From contig CM076143.1 of assembly GCA_038025085.1 (NCBI GenBank), positions 15,919,501 through 15,983,500 on the forward strand: a stretch of DNA of 64,000 nt, given 5' to 3'. A program made the translations under genes and the position numbers. The stretch is from Tetragonia tetragonoides (Eukaryota > Streptophyta > Magnoliopsida > Caryophyllales > Aizoaceae). How positions within the stretch are numbered: the first letter of the stretch is position 1; every line of letters begins with the position of its first letter. The notes under the pieces are model-generated. The model made no database searches. It was not told the DNA's origin and saw nothing but the letters and a program-made list of their open reading frames with translations. Shown piece after piece: positions 1 through 18,044 of this stretch.

Positions 1-138
1 AAGAGAGGGAGTATCTTTTGAGAAAATAGATCGTAAAATACCATGCAATATATGAAGGTGCTTCAAAAATGAAAATCTATTTATTTGTTTTTCTCTTTTC
101 CCAGGATTTTTGATCTCAAAAGCAAGCGAGTTATATTA

Positions 139-632
139 CAGTAAAACCTCTATAAATTAATAATGTTGGGACCGCGTAATTTTATTAATTTAGAGAGATA
201 TTATTTAATCGATAAATTAATAATTTATTAATTTAAAGAGAGCTTTCTCGATTCAAGGAACGTGCATTATTCTTAATACTTAAAACATATAAAAAATGTG
301 CTTTTTATTGACAAATCAAATACGTAAAGCACTACGTGAGTATAAGAGAATGCAACATCGCATCTTTTGAATGCAGTAAGGATAGTTAGAGATGATATGC
401 AACTAGTCATGTTATACTAAGTAAGGATAGTTATATTTGTAATTTTGTATAATTATTAATTTACAAATTTGATGGGACCTTAAAATTATATGAGGGTCTT
501 CCGAAAAATTATTATCTTATTATTTTATCGAAATTATTAATTTAGACCCTAGGCCCGGGTCGGGACGGAGCAAAACTTTTATCGTAGAGAAATTATTAAT
601 TTATCGAGTATTAATTTATAAAGGTTCTACTG
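139..632. mobile_element. Emigrant-like MITE (Tc1/mariner-pogo type)
   Basis: The left end begins CAGTAAAACCTCTATAAATT and the right end is its near-perfect reverse complement, ending GGTTCTACTG. Both ends are flanked by the dinucleotide TA (137-138 and 633-634), the target duplication of mariner/pogo elements. The terminal sequence matches what I remember of the Arabidopsis Emigrant MITE. Further copies of TAAATTAATAA in both orientations lie inside. There is no coding capacity, so it is non-autonomous. Confidence 0.8.
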
Positions 633-643
633 TAATTCATTCA

Positions 644-1200
644 GGCTCCGTTTGGTTGGGGTGAAAACAGTTTTCCCATTTTCCGTTGTTTGGTTTACAA
701 TGAGAAGGAAAATGGTTTTCAGGGGGAAAAGCATTTTCACCTATATAGGTGTAAATGTTTTCCCTTCAAAATGAAGGGAAAACGGTTTTCCGTTGGTGGG
801 ATACTATGTCCCCGGAGCACTAATAGTGGACTTGATCATCGGGTTTGGTTGGACATCTGGTCATAAAAACAAACTTGCACCCGACTTGATTGGGCCTCGA
901 GCTTAACTTTCGGGCCACTTTCTCAATATTGTTTTTTCTTCTTCAAATAAGTACATTTTTTGACTCCTATATGCGTTTGAGGTGATTTTTTTTTTTTTTT
1001 AATCCACCTAACTTTTCGAGAGCAATGCAACTATATTAGTAGATTTTATTTTTTATAAAAAATAGTTTTTCAGGAAAATTGTTTTCCGTTGTAACCAAAC
1101 AACAGAAAATGTGAACGGAAATACATTTTACACTGAAAATGATTTTCATCAGAAAAAACTTTTCAGTTGAAAATGGTTTTCCGCCCAACCAAACAGAGCC
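644..1200. mobile_element. Foldback MITE with 17-bp terminal inverted repeats
   Basis: The left terminus GGCTCCGTTTGGTTGGG and the right terminus CCCAACCAAACAGAGCC are inverted copies with one mismatch. TCA stands directly outside both ends (641-643, 1201-1203), giving a 3-bp duplication. Subterminal stretches rich in GAAAATGGTTTTCC also pair, so much of the element can fold on itself. It has no ORF. The GTTTGG-rich ends and 3-bp duplication suggest a PIF/Harbinger (Tourist) relation, but TCA is not the usual TWA target, so the superfamily is uncertain. Confidence 0.65.
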
Positions 1201-1423
1201 TCAATGTTGTTTCAAGAGAGACAAAAAAGGGAAAAAACTAAAGAACATGTGTGATGACAAGTGATGATCCCCCAAAACAAAGAAAGAGATTGGCAAAATT
1301 TATATATACATATGGCGATGAGTTTTCAATAATCGTCACTTAGCCATGCCAAATACTAAGTCAAAGTAAGTTTTTAGATAGTTACTCCACTATATACCAA
1401 TCACTAGCAACTTATAGTGCATG

Positions 1424-2362
1424 AGAGCATGACTATCCATGAACACAAGTATGTTTGTTCACCCCTCTTTCTCCTACTTTCTCACTCCTCCACCTCACCA
1501 TGAACTCAAGCTATGAACTTCAACCAAATATAACTTTATCCATGAACTCTCTACTTGTTCATCTCTCTCTCTCATCTCTCATACAACAAATGAATTTAAA
1601 GTAAATTTGTGCCAAAATATATTGAAATGGGTCTCATTTTGTAGAGCATAAAAAAATGACTGTTGGTATTTTTTTTCTGATTTTTTTTTAATTTTTTATG
1701 GGCATTTGATGTTTTCAAAATAAAAATTGAATAACCAATCCAGACCTGACACGTGGCACGCCAGGACTGACGTTCTGACGCGCGTGTCAGGCCAGACCCA
1801 CCATCTCTCTTTTGAAGCGTGTTTTGGAAGTGTTTTGTGCCAAAACACTGTGTTTTGAAGCGTTTGAAGTAAAAAAAATTAAAATAATTGCGTTCCCCAC
1901 TTCATGAACGTTCATGAACCAGTTCGTCCAAAGCCAATTTGGTGAATATTTTGCCCCAAGTTCATCACTCTCTCTCCTCTCTCTCTCATGAACTTGTGAT
2001 GAACATGGATAGTAGCCCTTGTGTTTGTTCACCACTCTCTTATAAACGTTGAGATTGATTGAAGGCTTAAGAATTACTTTGATAGATACATTTATTTATA
2101 TACAAGTTATTGAAGAGAGGGTATCTATAAAGAAGGCAAGTAAACTAATCTAGTGCTATGATCAATGAGCAAAATATTAATCTAGTGCTATGATCAATGA
2201 GCAGAATATTAACATCCTAAGAATAGAAGATACAAAGAGAAAATTAAGGGAGAGAATAACTGAAAATAGTGAAAGAAAATATGCAAGAAGATTCTGTGAT
2301 TATTCTCTAATATCTCTCTCTTCCTCTATGAACTTGGTGATGAACATGGATAGCCATGCTCT
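1424..2362. repeat. Inverted-repeat element, unclassified
   Basis: The arm AGAGCATGACTATCCATG at 1424-1441 is inverted at 2345-2362 with one mismatch. An internal partial copy, CATGGATAGTAGCCC, lies at 2004-2018, and phrases with TGTTTGTTCACC occur near 1450 and 2020, so two related elements may be nested. A ~32-bp direct duplication (AATCTAGTGCTATGATCAAT) occurs at about 2148-2211. No clear target duplication and no protein-coding potential were seen. Confidence 0.45.
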
Positions 2363-3200
2363 GACATTTATGTTAATTACCCTTACCTAGAAAGATATGG
2401 GTAAATGGAAGCGTAGGGTTGGTTGTAACTAAGCTAACAATACGACATGATTCTTATTTCTTTTGTTTAGGAAGAGTAGTCATACAAACCCATATTTAGT
2501 CATATAATTATCATTCTGCAGAAGTTTGAAAAAAGGAGTGCACCCATTTTTATTTTTATTTTTATTTAGGTTATCAACACAAATGCAATAAAAATTAAGA
2601 TAAATTGTTGTATATACTCAAATAAACTTTAAAGAGTAAATCCACACAATTAAAAGAACCACAATTAAAAGCTTATTAATTAGAGTTAATCCTCATACTT
2701 TTCAAAGTTGACCCTTTCTCAACATAGATACGATTTCATACAAATTTTTGTCGAATAAATAACAGCCTGAAATTACTGGTCGGTAGTAGGCTGTAGCCAT
2801 AGTTTTTTACGACTACCATCGAGTAGAAACTAGAGACTGAGTTTTGGACTTTTGGGTCACAATTTTCGACCCGTATCCTAAGTAATCAAATCTATAAACT
2901 ATCCAAACCCAAAACTTATAACCCGATCAAAAAACGGACGGGTCGCGTTGACAGTGACAGGTCCAGATGGAATCCTGTTTTGGATCAAACTTTTGATTAG
3001 GCATAAACGTTAGAACTTAACTGTATCAAACTTACGTGGCTTCTAAATGAGTTCTATCAGCCAATCAATTTCTTCCAAACACGTAAACAAAACACAACTA
3101 TTCACCAAACTTGCCCCAACGTTTACAGTTTTACACCAATCTTGTTCAACCTTCAGTCCTTCTAACAGTCCCTCTAAACATACACAACACACTCACAGAG
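2363..3200. other. Intergenic and upstream region of the saposin-like gene
   Basis: AT-rich DNA with no convincing ORF, RNA gene or repeat. It should contain the promoter of the gene starting at 3260. I could not pick a definite TATA box. Confidence 0.5.
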
Positions 3201-3203
3201 AAG

Positions 3204-3258
<55 letters not shown>
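3201..3258 (+). repeat. (GA)n microsatellite in 5' UTR
   Basis: An almost uninterrupted GA tract ends just before the ATG at 3260. GA/CT tracts are common in plant 5' leaders. Read in frame it would encode an Arg-Glu run joined to an upstream ATG at 3047, but the signal peptide that begins at 3260 argues that the tract is untranslated. Confidence 0.85.
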
Positions 3259-3259
<1 letters not shown>

Positions 3260-3260
<1 letters not shown>

Positions 3261-6200
3261 TGGCAAAATCATGGCTAACAGTAGCAATTTTAGTTGTTCT
3301 ATTATCATGGGCACAATTGGGGGATTGCTTAAAACAACCAGCAATGCCTGCTAGAAAAGAAGACATACCATACATAAAGTGTCAAGTTTGTGAGAAACTA
3401 GCTTCAGAGTTACACTCTCAAGTGCAGAAAAAAGAAGTTCAGATCTCTCCTAAGAAGGTTTGTTTGTTTTTTACTCTTTCTGGGTATTACTATTTTTTAC
3501 TGGGTTTTATTGGGTTGTTTTTGTTTTTTCTCTGTTTTCTTTTTTATTGAGATGGGATTTTGGGTTTATGGCAGATCTCAGAGTATCAGATTATAGAGAT
3601 TGCTGAGAATGTATGCAATTTGAAGAAGGAAGAAGCTGATTGGATTTTGAAAATTGATATTGTTGAACAAGGAGATAAGTTAAAGGTATTATTGCACCAC
3701 ATGAAATTTGATTGGTCTCTATCTTTTTGGTTTTTCTGGTTTGATTGCTGATGGGTTATGTTAAATTTGACTCCATTCATTGTGAATTTTTGACAATTTC
3801 AAAACTTAGTTAGGGTTTTGCATTTTTCACTATTAGTTATCAAGCATAATTACTTGCATTAGGGCCTAGGGGTGAATGATTAGCTAGTTTGCTTAGCTTC
3901 TTATTCAATCTGATTAGCTTTGGCACTTTATGGATTGTTAGTTGGCTCAATTTGGGAAAGAATGGACCCTAAAGTTATGTAAAGCCTAAATTATTTCTTT
4001 TTTTGTTGACAGAAGCCTAAGTTACTTGATTGGGGCTAAAAGCCAATATCTTACTTGGTTGCTGATGCTGCACCCAATTAAGGAAAACCCTTTTTTTCCT
4101 TTGTGATGAGAGAGTTTGATTTTTGGGGACTAAGAGCAAGTGATATGATCATTATGAAGTATGAATCACACTTTCCTTGAGGAAGGGAGTAATGTCATTT
4201 TTGTTTTTAGTTTACTAGGTGACTGTGGGTTAGATTCGGGAGTTTTACGTTCACCGTTTAGTCTATGTGTGATCTGGATTTTGGATGTCTGACTTATCTA
4301 GTTATGTGATTGAGGGAGGGAGTTAATAATTGTTAACTTTGTGGGTATGTGAACATGTTCCAGTACTGTTGTAAATGAAGATTAGGGTGCTCTGCTGCAA
4401 GATGTTTTATGGAAATTGTGGATTTGGTATGCCAATCAGGTCACTGACCTTGCTTCTGTAAGCATCGTATTGCGCTCCTGCTGTGAAGATATTTACCTTC
4501 TTTCTTATGCAAGTCTATAAGGTTTAAGAGTGAATTGCTTCTAGAAATCACACATAACACTCATCTCGGTGCCAGACCCCATCATATGGGTGTGGGCTGA
4601 ATGACATGCCAAGTGAAGACGGAAGAGTCCAAGAAATGTAATTGTATCCAGACCCTTCTGATTGGTGCTATTGATGCCCATGGTTTGTGTCGAAAGACTT
4701 TCATGAAACTCATATATAGCACTCTTCTCGATCAAGGATCAGTTGGACATATTACTAAATATTACTCAGTACATCCTCATTCCTCAAACCTGCTGAAAAA
4801 TGGTGTTGGTGAATAGTAGAAGGCCGTTTCTGTTCTTGTGGTTAAAGACGGGGTGAGGTAATTCCCTAAGGGGATTATCCTGGCATTTCTTGCTCTTTCA
4901 AAAAAAAAAAAAAAAAGAAGGCAGTTTCTGTATGGTATGTTTTTATGACACGGTTTTTACCTTATCAATGTCTGAGAAGAAGAGACATAAATATAAAAAA
5001 TATAAATAAAAAAAAAGATCTCAGAAGACGAATTATGCCTTGATATGCATTTTCCAACAAAAACATGTAATGTTTCAAGTATCAATTACTGGTTACCGTG
5101 TCCTGTTTGTTTGTATATTAATTCAATAACATTACTCTGCAATGATTACTGTGTCAAGACTCAAGCGTCAACATATGTTTTCAATTCTTCTTGCGTATAT
5201 TGAATATTTTTGTTTCAGTTGGTTGATCAAGATGCTGAAGGGCAATGCAACTCTGAATGCAAGACAATAGAACGGGCATGTCAGGAGGTTAGTATGAAAT
5301 CAAAGTAAACTTTCTGGGTATTTAGTTTTGTCCTTGTAGACTCTAAAAGCTCTGCTCCCACATCATCTAACGGTGAAGTGACTGAATCTGGCAAATATTT
5401 AGCACTTATCAAATGTACTGTTTTTCTCAAGGAACAGCTGAGTAAACATCATGCCTTACTAAAATTAGTGATACTAGAATTTAGCACAACGAAACTTTAG
5501 TGTTCTGCAATGCTAACTGTACTTGCTAGGTCTTTGAAGATTCATGTGAATGTTCTATCTGGTGCAGGTTATTGGGTATTCTGACACTGATGTTGCTGAA
5601 TATATATATTCTAGGAAACCTAAGCTCAGTACTCTAGTAAATTATTTGTGTAAGGACCTCAGTAAAGCATGCAGTAAGAAGCCACCTCCAGTGCCGAAGG
5701 TACATTTTCAGGCTCAAGGCCATCTTATTTGTTTGGCTACTTTGTTTCGTTTCACGTTGTTCCTGGAAGAATCTCAAAGTTTTATCTGGAATCCTGGATA
5801 TCTGGAACAATTTTAAGTCATTTAAATAGAAAAATGAAATGTATTCTAGAAAAGTGATTATTCCAAATGTTAGAAGTTCTGAAACTGTTCTTAAAAAAAT
5901 GAAAAAAAGAATTTCATGTTCAAAGTAACAGGAAAAATGACTAATAGAATATGAGTGAGCCTAATTTGAAAATATTGTTATTTTATGTTTAATTGTTTCT
6001 CCTGAATGTACTCATATTCAAATTGAAAATATTGCAAGATGTAATCACTTTGTTCCAAAAGGTTAAACAGGTTGTAAATAACAAAATTTCTTGCATGAGG
6101 GTGTCATAAATCCCAAAAGCAAGATGCCAGTATACATTTCCGGCATGGCCAAAAAGATAAATGTAGTGACATTCATTATGGTCTTTGTCTAAGAGATTCT

Positions 6201-7094
6201 TTGAAAATTATGTTTACGCTACTAAGGGAATGATTTACTACTACTATGGAACAAGTGAGATGATGATTTCATTACCTGTTAGCTTAAAAGCTCTTTGTAG
6301 ACTGAGGTAATGGAAATTAATGGAAATTTTTACTTATCCAATGATCTTTTGGTAGCATAGAACTGTTTAGAGTATTAAAGTTAGTACTCTAGTAACCTAT
6401 GTCTTCTACTTTCTTTGTTCCATTAATGATGCCCCTTAAGTTCTGTGTAAACAAGATAAAGGCCAGTTTTACACTAATATTTGGGTAAAAAATCATGCCC
6501 TCTGACAATTAGTCTGTGTACTCTGCAGGACAGGGTTCCAGGAGAACCATTTGTTACAAAGCCAGCTAAAGAAGCTGAAATGGAAAAGATAATGAAATCC
6601 ATGGAGGTAAACTATCCTTTCTTTCAAGAGTGGTTGTGATCCCTTGCATGTCTAGCAAATTAAGTATCACATTTCTGTGTACTTCAGGGTCTCCCAGGAG
6701 CACCTGGAATGAAAATGTACTCCAGGGAAGAAATGATGAACATGCAAAACTTCGGCAACGAGGATGCCGATGAGGAGGACGACGATGAGGAGGAGGTGAA
6801 TTTCCGGTCGAATTTGGTACTGACAAGATTTCTTGGTGAGGTTTTACATTGCTTTTAACAATTTCTACCTGTTTTACTGACTTGGAAACCTATTCGATTC
6901 AGGGAAAAGCACTTAAGGACAAAGAGAACAAAAAAGTTGATTGGAAGGAAAAAGTCGTGAAACACATATCAAGCACAGGGAAGACACTAAAGACGCACGT
7001 AAACAAAGCCTCTTACAGGCTAAAACGGTGGTGGAAATCAGAAAGAAATGCAGTTCCGAAGAAGAAATCGACAACCAAGAAGGCAGAACTATAG
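3260..7094 (+). CDS. Saposin-B-like secretory-pathway protein, 7 exons, 302 aa
   Basis: Exons: 3260-3457, 3575-3685, 5219-5287, 5568-5699, 6529-6606, 6688-6816, 6903-7094, all with GT-AG borders and phase 0. The start at 3260 is chosen because a hydrophobic signal peptide (residues ~5-23, ending GDC) follows at once. Residues 38-165 form a saposin-B-like helical domain with eight cysteines at 41, 44, 80, 113, 117, 124, 154 and 161. After it come a short Gly-Pro-rich linker, an acidic run of Asp and Glu around 221-232, and a Lys-rich tail with a Trp-Trp pair. Plant homologues are annotated only as saposin B domain proteins. I recall no proven role; an ER-lumen or secreted function is inferred from the signal peptide. 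Exon 6 has an alternative in-frame donor after 6795, which would drop seven codons. The gene converges on the PRMT gene downstream. Confidence 0.85.
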
Positions 7095-8551
7095 TAGATC
7101 ATTACCAAAACATTGTATGAAAGTTTCTCCATGTTAGAGGTATTGTATCATTTTGGTTTTTGGTTGTTTAGGTAGTTGCACAAAATACAGGTACTTCAAT
7201 GTAGTCCGCACTTGGAACACTGCAAATTTGTGCGGAGAGTGTCAAACACTCAAAACATTACTGGAGAAATCTTCAAGTGAGTGACATAAAGATTCACTTC
7301 ATAATTTTAGGCAGTCCTTGTATAATTGATTTCTTGTATGGAATAAATGTTCTACTCTTCTGTGCATTGCATTTTTGTTTCCCAGAGGGGTGTGGAAAAA
7401 GGGTGTTTCAATTTGCAAATACTGAATTTGATTTGATGCCCAGAAATTGACTATCAGAAGTTCACTCGATACTATCATACTACTGTATTCTGTAATTTTG
7501 AACACAGGTTTTTCAACGTCAAGTCGAAATCAGAGTTGATACTTGATAGTTGATACATTGGTCATTCACTGGTAAAGAGAGCACATTAACACCTCTATTG
7601 GGCGTTAACCCTCACCAAAAAATAGTCTTGACGAAATACCCAAAACAGACGATAGAAGAATCTTCATCTTCCAAAACTACAGAATGCGATCGATTACCCA
7701 CCCACTAATGTCGGTCCTAATAAGAGCCGCCACAGTACCAGTACCATATGTGCACATTGCTCTGCAAATGTAAAGCAATTGAATAGTCTCGAAGTAACAC
7801 AAGTTACACAACCCTCCCATTTCGAGTAGTCCTGATAAAGCACCAATCGACATAGAACCAGTCCAAGTAACCAACCAATGGCGTATCTAGAAAATTAATA
7901 GGATGAATTTCACCCCAATCCCTAGAGAGGATTCATTAGGTGCTGGCCAATCCATAGCTGTGTTGGCTTCGCAATAGCCATGCTGAATCTGATTCCTCCA
8001 AAATAGGCTAGCTCGTACGATGACATTTTGGGATTCTTGCAGCCAAAAAACAAACATAGGTTGCCTCTCTTTTTCTTTCTTAGATAACATGAGTATCTAA
8101 GCTTTGCTTGACTATTTCCATGGGCCCTGAAGTTAACGACCATGAAACCTCCAGTGGCCCTAAGGGTACTCGAAAAACATTGGTTGCCTCTTGATGTCAA
8201 TGAATGCAATTGATTAATGCAATGTTAAAATACCAATTACCAAAATTTTCGTTGTATTAAAATTACAACACAGGCTAAATAACCACAAATAGATAAGAAA
8301 ATAAATAAAATGAAACACAAAAGCATGGTACACTGCAAACTCCAGATTCCCCCTCAATTTTTAAGGAGTGGAATTTGCTAAGCTCTCCCAATCAAGATTC
8401 AAGACTACCAATGTTCGGTTAAAGGAAAAAGGAAAAAGAAAAAGAACACCTAATTTAATTTGTAAAAAAAAAAAACACCGGCGTGCAATTTCTTTCACAA
8501 CTACAAATATAGATCCCACTAGCCCACAGCCGCAGAATCAGGTGTTACCTC
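7095..8551. other. Convergent intergenic region with two 3' UTRs
   Basis: Lies between the stop codons of the saposin-like gene (+) and the PRMT gene (-). It should hold both 3' UTRs. The part from ~7560 to 8220 has short ORFs without recognisable similarity. The phrase GAAACCTCCAGTGG near 8144 also occurs in the SINE-like repeat at ~9229, suggesting an old repeat remnant. Confidence 0.5.
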
Positions 8552-14226
<5,675 letters not shown>

Positions 14227-15322
14227 TTTTGAGAGGGTTTTAGAGTGTTGATGGAAAGAGAAAGAACGAGAAAGAGAGGGAGAGAGACTAGGGTTTTGCA
14301 ATGGGGAGTTTGAGGTTGTGTTAGTATAGGGACATAAAAGTATCCCTATGGAAGTCGAAAACAACATTCGAAAAACCAAACCTAAAAGCCTAAAACTAAA
14401 GAAACCCACAACAGTTTGGTCGTTACTTTTGTGGCCTCAGCAACTAGCAAGTGTGTCTTCATTGGTCCAATCTGAATTTTCATCACTTTGTTTGGATAAT
14501 TATTAGGAAAAAATTTGCTCAAAATTATTCAATACTTCATTTATGTGCGAATAATAATCCCAAAATTAAAAGAATAAATAATCACAAGTTTAACATCATG
14601 TATCAATTATGAGAAATTATTAGATGATCTCGGACCATACTCCCTCCTCTCCGTCACAATTACCACTTTTTGAGGGAACGAATAGTGGGCTTCACTTATT
14701 TTGTGAGAGGTGAGAGCATGGATCCTGGACCGTGTAATAATTTCTCATCAATTATGCACCCTACTTTAACCGTGTTTACTTTTCTATTAGCAAAATGTTG
14801 GCGTAACAGGTAGTTAGGTAAAGTAAATCTATAGCAAGATGTTTAGAAAGACATGAAAGGAAAAGTCCCACTTTGAATTGCCACAAAATCTTTTAAAAAA
14901 TCAAAAATCAAAACTTGAAAAATGAATATCAGTTGATTTGTAAAGATAAAACTCCCAAAATTTAGGACTTAAAAAGACATTTTACAGTTTCTTACAAAAA
15001 TACTATGTAAAAACTTCAATGTTACTTGTCAGTCATTGGAACATGAGTAACCATCACAAAATAACAAAATACATAAATAAATATATGATCAAATTCCCAC
15101 TAGTGGAAAAATCATAAAATTTCAAAACATAGTTCTAAGTTTTTTCCCTTTTTCGGGTGAGAAAGAGAGGTAAAGCATAATAATTTTAGAAAAAAAAGAC
15201 GTAAGACATCATCTTATAGAAACTAAAAAGTTTTATTTGTAATAAATATTAAAGCAGGTATTTCTACTTAATCAACAAGCACTACATCTATACATGTCAA
15301 TTATCGGAGTTTCTTTAGAAAG
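14227..15322. other. Intergenic region between PRMT1 and BAHD genes
   Basis: Contains the PRMT1 promoter and 5' leader (CT-rich between ~14255 and 14290 on the coding strand) and the 3' flank of the BAHD gene. It is otherwise AT-rich without ORFs or recognisable repeats. Confidence 0.5.
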
Positions 15323-16465
15323 TCATTCATGATCTTGTTCGAGCATGAGAATATCGCCCTCAAGCATGCTAACCCAAGCCTCGATTCCTTCCCCACACTT
15401 TGTGCTTAACAACAATACCATATTCTTGTAAGGTGAGGGGTTAGTACATACCCATATAGGCTTTCCCCATCCAAAATTCACCTCATATAGAGGAAACCTA
15501 CACCAACTAGTAAAATGAATTGAACTCTCATACAACTTTTGTAACTCCAAAAACCACTCATTACTTTCTAATGTCTTTATATAATGGTTGTCAATCTTTG
15601 TTATTGTTTCTCTCAATTTGCCTACCAATTTAGGATAATTGGGCTCCCCTTCAACTAAGTAGGTTGCGGTTGCAAACCAACAAAAATTCCCAATACAATC
15701 TTCAGGTATTAGAGGTACCCTTCTAGATCTCAAATTTACAAAATGGCTAGCAGATGAGATCTTAGTGAGGTCATGCTTTGCTCGACCAACCTCTATAAGA
15801 TATTTCCAAATGAAAGCAGAAACTACCTCTACCTTTGTTGGGGCCTTTTCTTGCGACGATCCTTCAATGAGATCACTACTCCTAACAGCATGCTTTTTGA
15901 GCACATCAATCTTCTTCTTGTCAAATACAAATCTTTTTGTTACAACCTTTTCTTTATAAATGGGTGCTTTCAGCGTACAAATCCCCTTTACGTCTTTTGG
16001 AGGAAAATAAGACGCTGCATCAAATTTTGGATATGCTAGTACAATAGTATCCTCGTTATCTTGAACAACTCGTTTAGTGGCTATGGTGGCCTTTGCCCAA
16101 GCAAGAACAAAGTCACTTGCGGCTATTCCATCAACAACGTTGTGTGAAACACATAAGCTAATTGCGATACCACCACAAGAGAAGTGGGTCACTTGGATTC
16201 CAAGAACTATGTTTTTACGATTAGTAATGATAGGTTCAAATGGCAATAACACTCTTATATGTTCAAGGTTGGGTTTCTCTACAAATTTTGCGAGGTCAGT
16301 AGCAACATGTGCTTCATTGAACATAGCCCCTTCGTCGTTACAATCAACTGACATGTTACCTTCAACCGTTCCGGCTAAGGGGTAGAAACTAACTAATGTG
16401 TTTGATAATGATTTTTTAAGAAGGGCAGATAATTCTGAATGGTTAATAGGGTAAGTTAGGCACAT
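15323..16465 (-). CDS. BAHD acyltransferase, N-terminus out of frame
   Basis: A single open frame of 380 codons without introns. BAHD enzymes transfer acyl groups from acyl-CoA to alcohol or amine acceptors in specialised metabolism, in the cytosol. The catalytic HxxxD is present as HNVVD (108-112), and the structural DFGWG motif appears as NFGWG (330-334). Closest in style to vinorine synthase-like and deacetylvindoline acetyltransferase-like members; the substrate cannot be predicted. The family is normally 430-450 aa, so ~50 N-terminal residues are missing from this frame. They are encoded just upstream in other frames (16466-16617). The first Met of this frame is therefore unlikely to be a natural start. 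The C-terminus stops at EQDHE, slightly early; a shifted frame reads on for about seven codons. Either a recent pseudogene or a locus with base-calling errors. Confidence 0.8.
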   Translation of the reverse strand: MCLTYPINHSELSALLKKSLSNTLVSFYPLAGTVEGNMSVDCNDEGAMFNEAHVATDLAKFVEKPNLEHIRVLLPFEPIITNRKNIVLGIQVTHFSCGGIAISLCVSHNVVDGIAASDFVLAWAKATIATKRVVQDNEDTIVLAYPKFDAASYFPPKDVKGICTLKAPIYKEKVVTKRFVFDKKKIDVLKKHAVRSSDLIEGSSQEKAPTKVEVVSAFIWKYLIEVGRAKHDLTKISSASHFVNLRSRRVPLIPEDCIGNFCWFATATYLVEGEPNYPKLVGKLRETITKIDNHYIKTLESNEWFLELQKLYESSIHFTSWCRFPLYEVNFGWGKPIWVCTNPSPYKNMVLLLSTKCGEGIEAWVSMLEGDILMLEQDHE

Positions 16466-16617
16466 TTGGGTAGAAGAATACGATAGGTATATTGTATATA
16501 AGCGGGAGGTGGCGTTTGGTCTAGGAAGGAGAGTTGGAGAGTCTTAAGGTGGTGCGGGGTTGGAGATGATGGCTTGATCATTTCTCTTGATTTTACCTCA
16601 ACTCTTAGAGCTTCCAT
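16466..16617 (-). pseudogene. Frameshifted N-terminal segment of the BAHD gene
   Basis: An ATG at 16617 opens a typical BAHD start (MEALRVEVKSREMIKPSSPT, then a LSFLDQ motif) and runs to a stop near 16453. Around 16490 the expected IPIVFFYP motif is found only in the next frame. The body of the enzyme, from NHSELSALLKKSL onward, is in the third. Two net +1 changes are needed to join the three pieces. The first may be a 7-nt insertion in a TATA-rich stretch. Confidence 0.75.
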
Positions 16618-17841
16618 TTTCTTTAAACCTAGCTATAAACCAAAGTTTTTGTTTGTTTGCTCCTATTTTGTGATGCTCTTTCGACTGAATTAGAGTTAAT
16701 TATAAATTTATATGCAATCATCATAATAGTTATTTATTTGCAAAGTTTGAATTTGAAAGGGATCGAGTTAGAAAACAATCTTTTGTTATGGAAAATAATC
16801 AAATGATTTTCAGCAGGAAAAAAAAAATCACCTTTTCCAATTGTTACTTTGTTAGGAAACATATTTGCCTACAGAAATAAAACTTTTGTTTCAGAAATGA
16901 ATCTCTTCTATTTCTTTATTTATTTATAGAAAACAATCGCTTTTAGGGTGTTGTTAAAGTAATTTTTGCTAGAAACTAACGTGCGTTTTGTATTTGTGTG
17001 AATTTTCTTTTCTCTTTTGTGTGCAAACCTTTTATGACTCTTTCGGTGGACTAACCTTACCTCTTCTATTTTTTTATTTTTTTTTTGGGGAAATCTCCTC
17101 TAATACTTCTAAACAAGAGTTAGAAGTTAGAGCATAAGTTTAATTATTTGCTGCTTTGATCGCTGTTGAATTACCTGAGTTACTTCTTTACGAGTAATCA
17201 AGGTAAAATAAAGAGATCACAAATTTTAAGTTCATGTCCTTTTAATTCAAAGTGTGTTCGTTTAGCATCATTATTCCTATCTCAATGTAAAAAAGCTTAT
17301 ATTGATTCAGTTATTCATGTGATTAGATTTCATGTTGAAACTCATAAATTGGGTGATAACAATGCATGCTTGTTAATGTAAGTACTACTAAATGACTTTG
17401 CACCAAAAAAAACATGTATTACTAAATGACTTGGGTTTTTTTAACTATTTTGCATCCGGATATTCAAACATTGTAGCTACAACCTATAGGTCACACTTAA
17501 AAGTGAATAATCCCAACATGTTACATGTGTCCTTTAATTATGCAGTGCTACACAGTACACATAATTTACATCTGCACGTAAATAAGTAAATACTGTATGA
17601 GATTTGACAAGATAATAACATTGTGACAGTTTCAAAGAGAATGTTTGGTTACTTGAATGAAATACCAAAGTTAACACAATCTTCAACTGAAAGCACACTC
17701 GCGACGTCATTCAACTTATAGGGAACTGGATGAGAGACTGCATAATCTATCAAGCGTATAGCAACAGTAGAACTAATGGCCTTCTCATCCATTTGACAAC
17801 TCAAATTGTTTCAAGAACGAGATTTATCCATGGTATCATGA
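16618..17841. other. Intergenic region upstream of the BAHD gene
   Basis: AT-rich, with no coding sequence or repeat that I can support. It holds the promoter of the BAHD gene and the 3' flank of the prolidase locus. Confidence 0.45.
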
Positions 17842-18028
17842 TCATGTAGAAGCCTTGTCTAGTGGCCATTGAGCCCCTGCCATGACAGCTTCAATCTCCC
17901 ATGTTTCCCGTGGAACATTGGTCATGTTCTTGCAGCCATTTGATGTGACATACTGAAGAGTGCAAAGATAACAGAGATTAGAAAGAGAGCTAACTCCACG
18001 AACCTTGTAGAGGTCGCTGATAAGGAGA

Positions 18029-18044
18029 GGGGGGGGGGGGGGGG
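18029..18044. repeat. G16 homopolymer
   Basis: Sixteen consecutive G on the + strand, in the intergenic-to-last-intron region of the prolidase locus. Length in the assembly may be unreliable. Confidence 0.8.

Noticed and set aside
3047..3550. A 167-codon frame that starts upstream of the GA tract and joins the saposin-like protein
   Set aside because: The upstream part is low-complexity and would place a signal peptide internally; the ATG at 3260 followed by the signal peptide is the better start, and the 3' part of the frame reads into intron 1.
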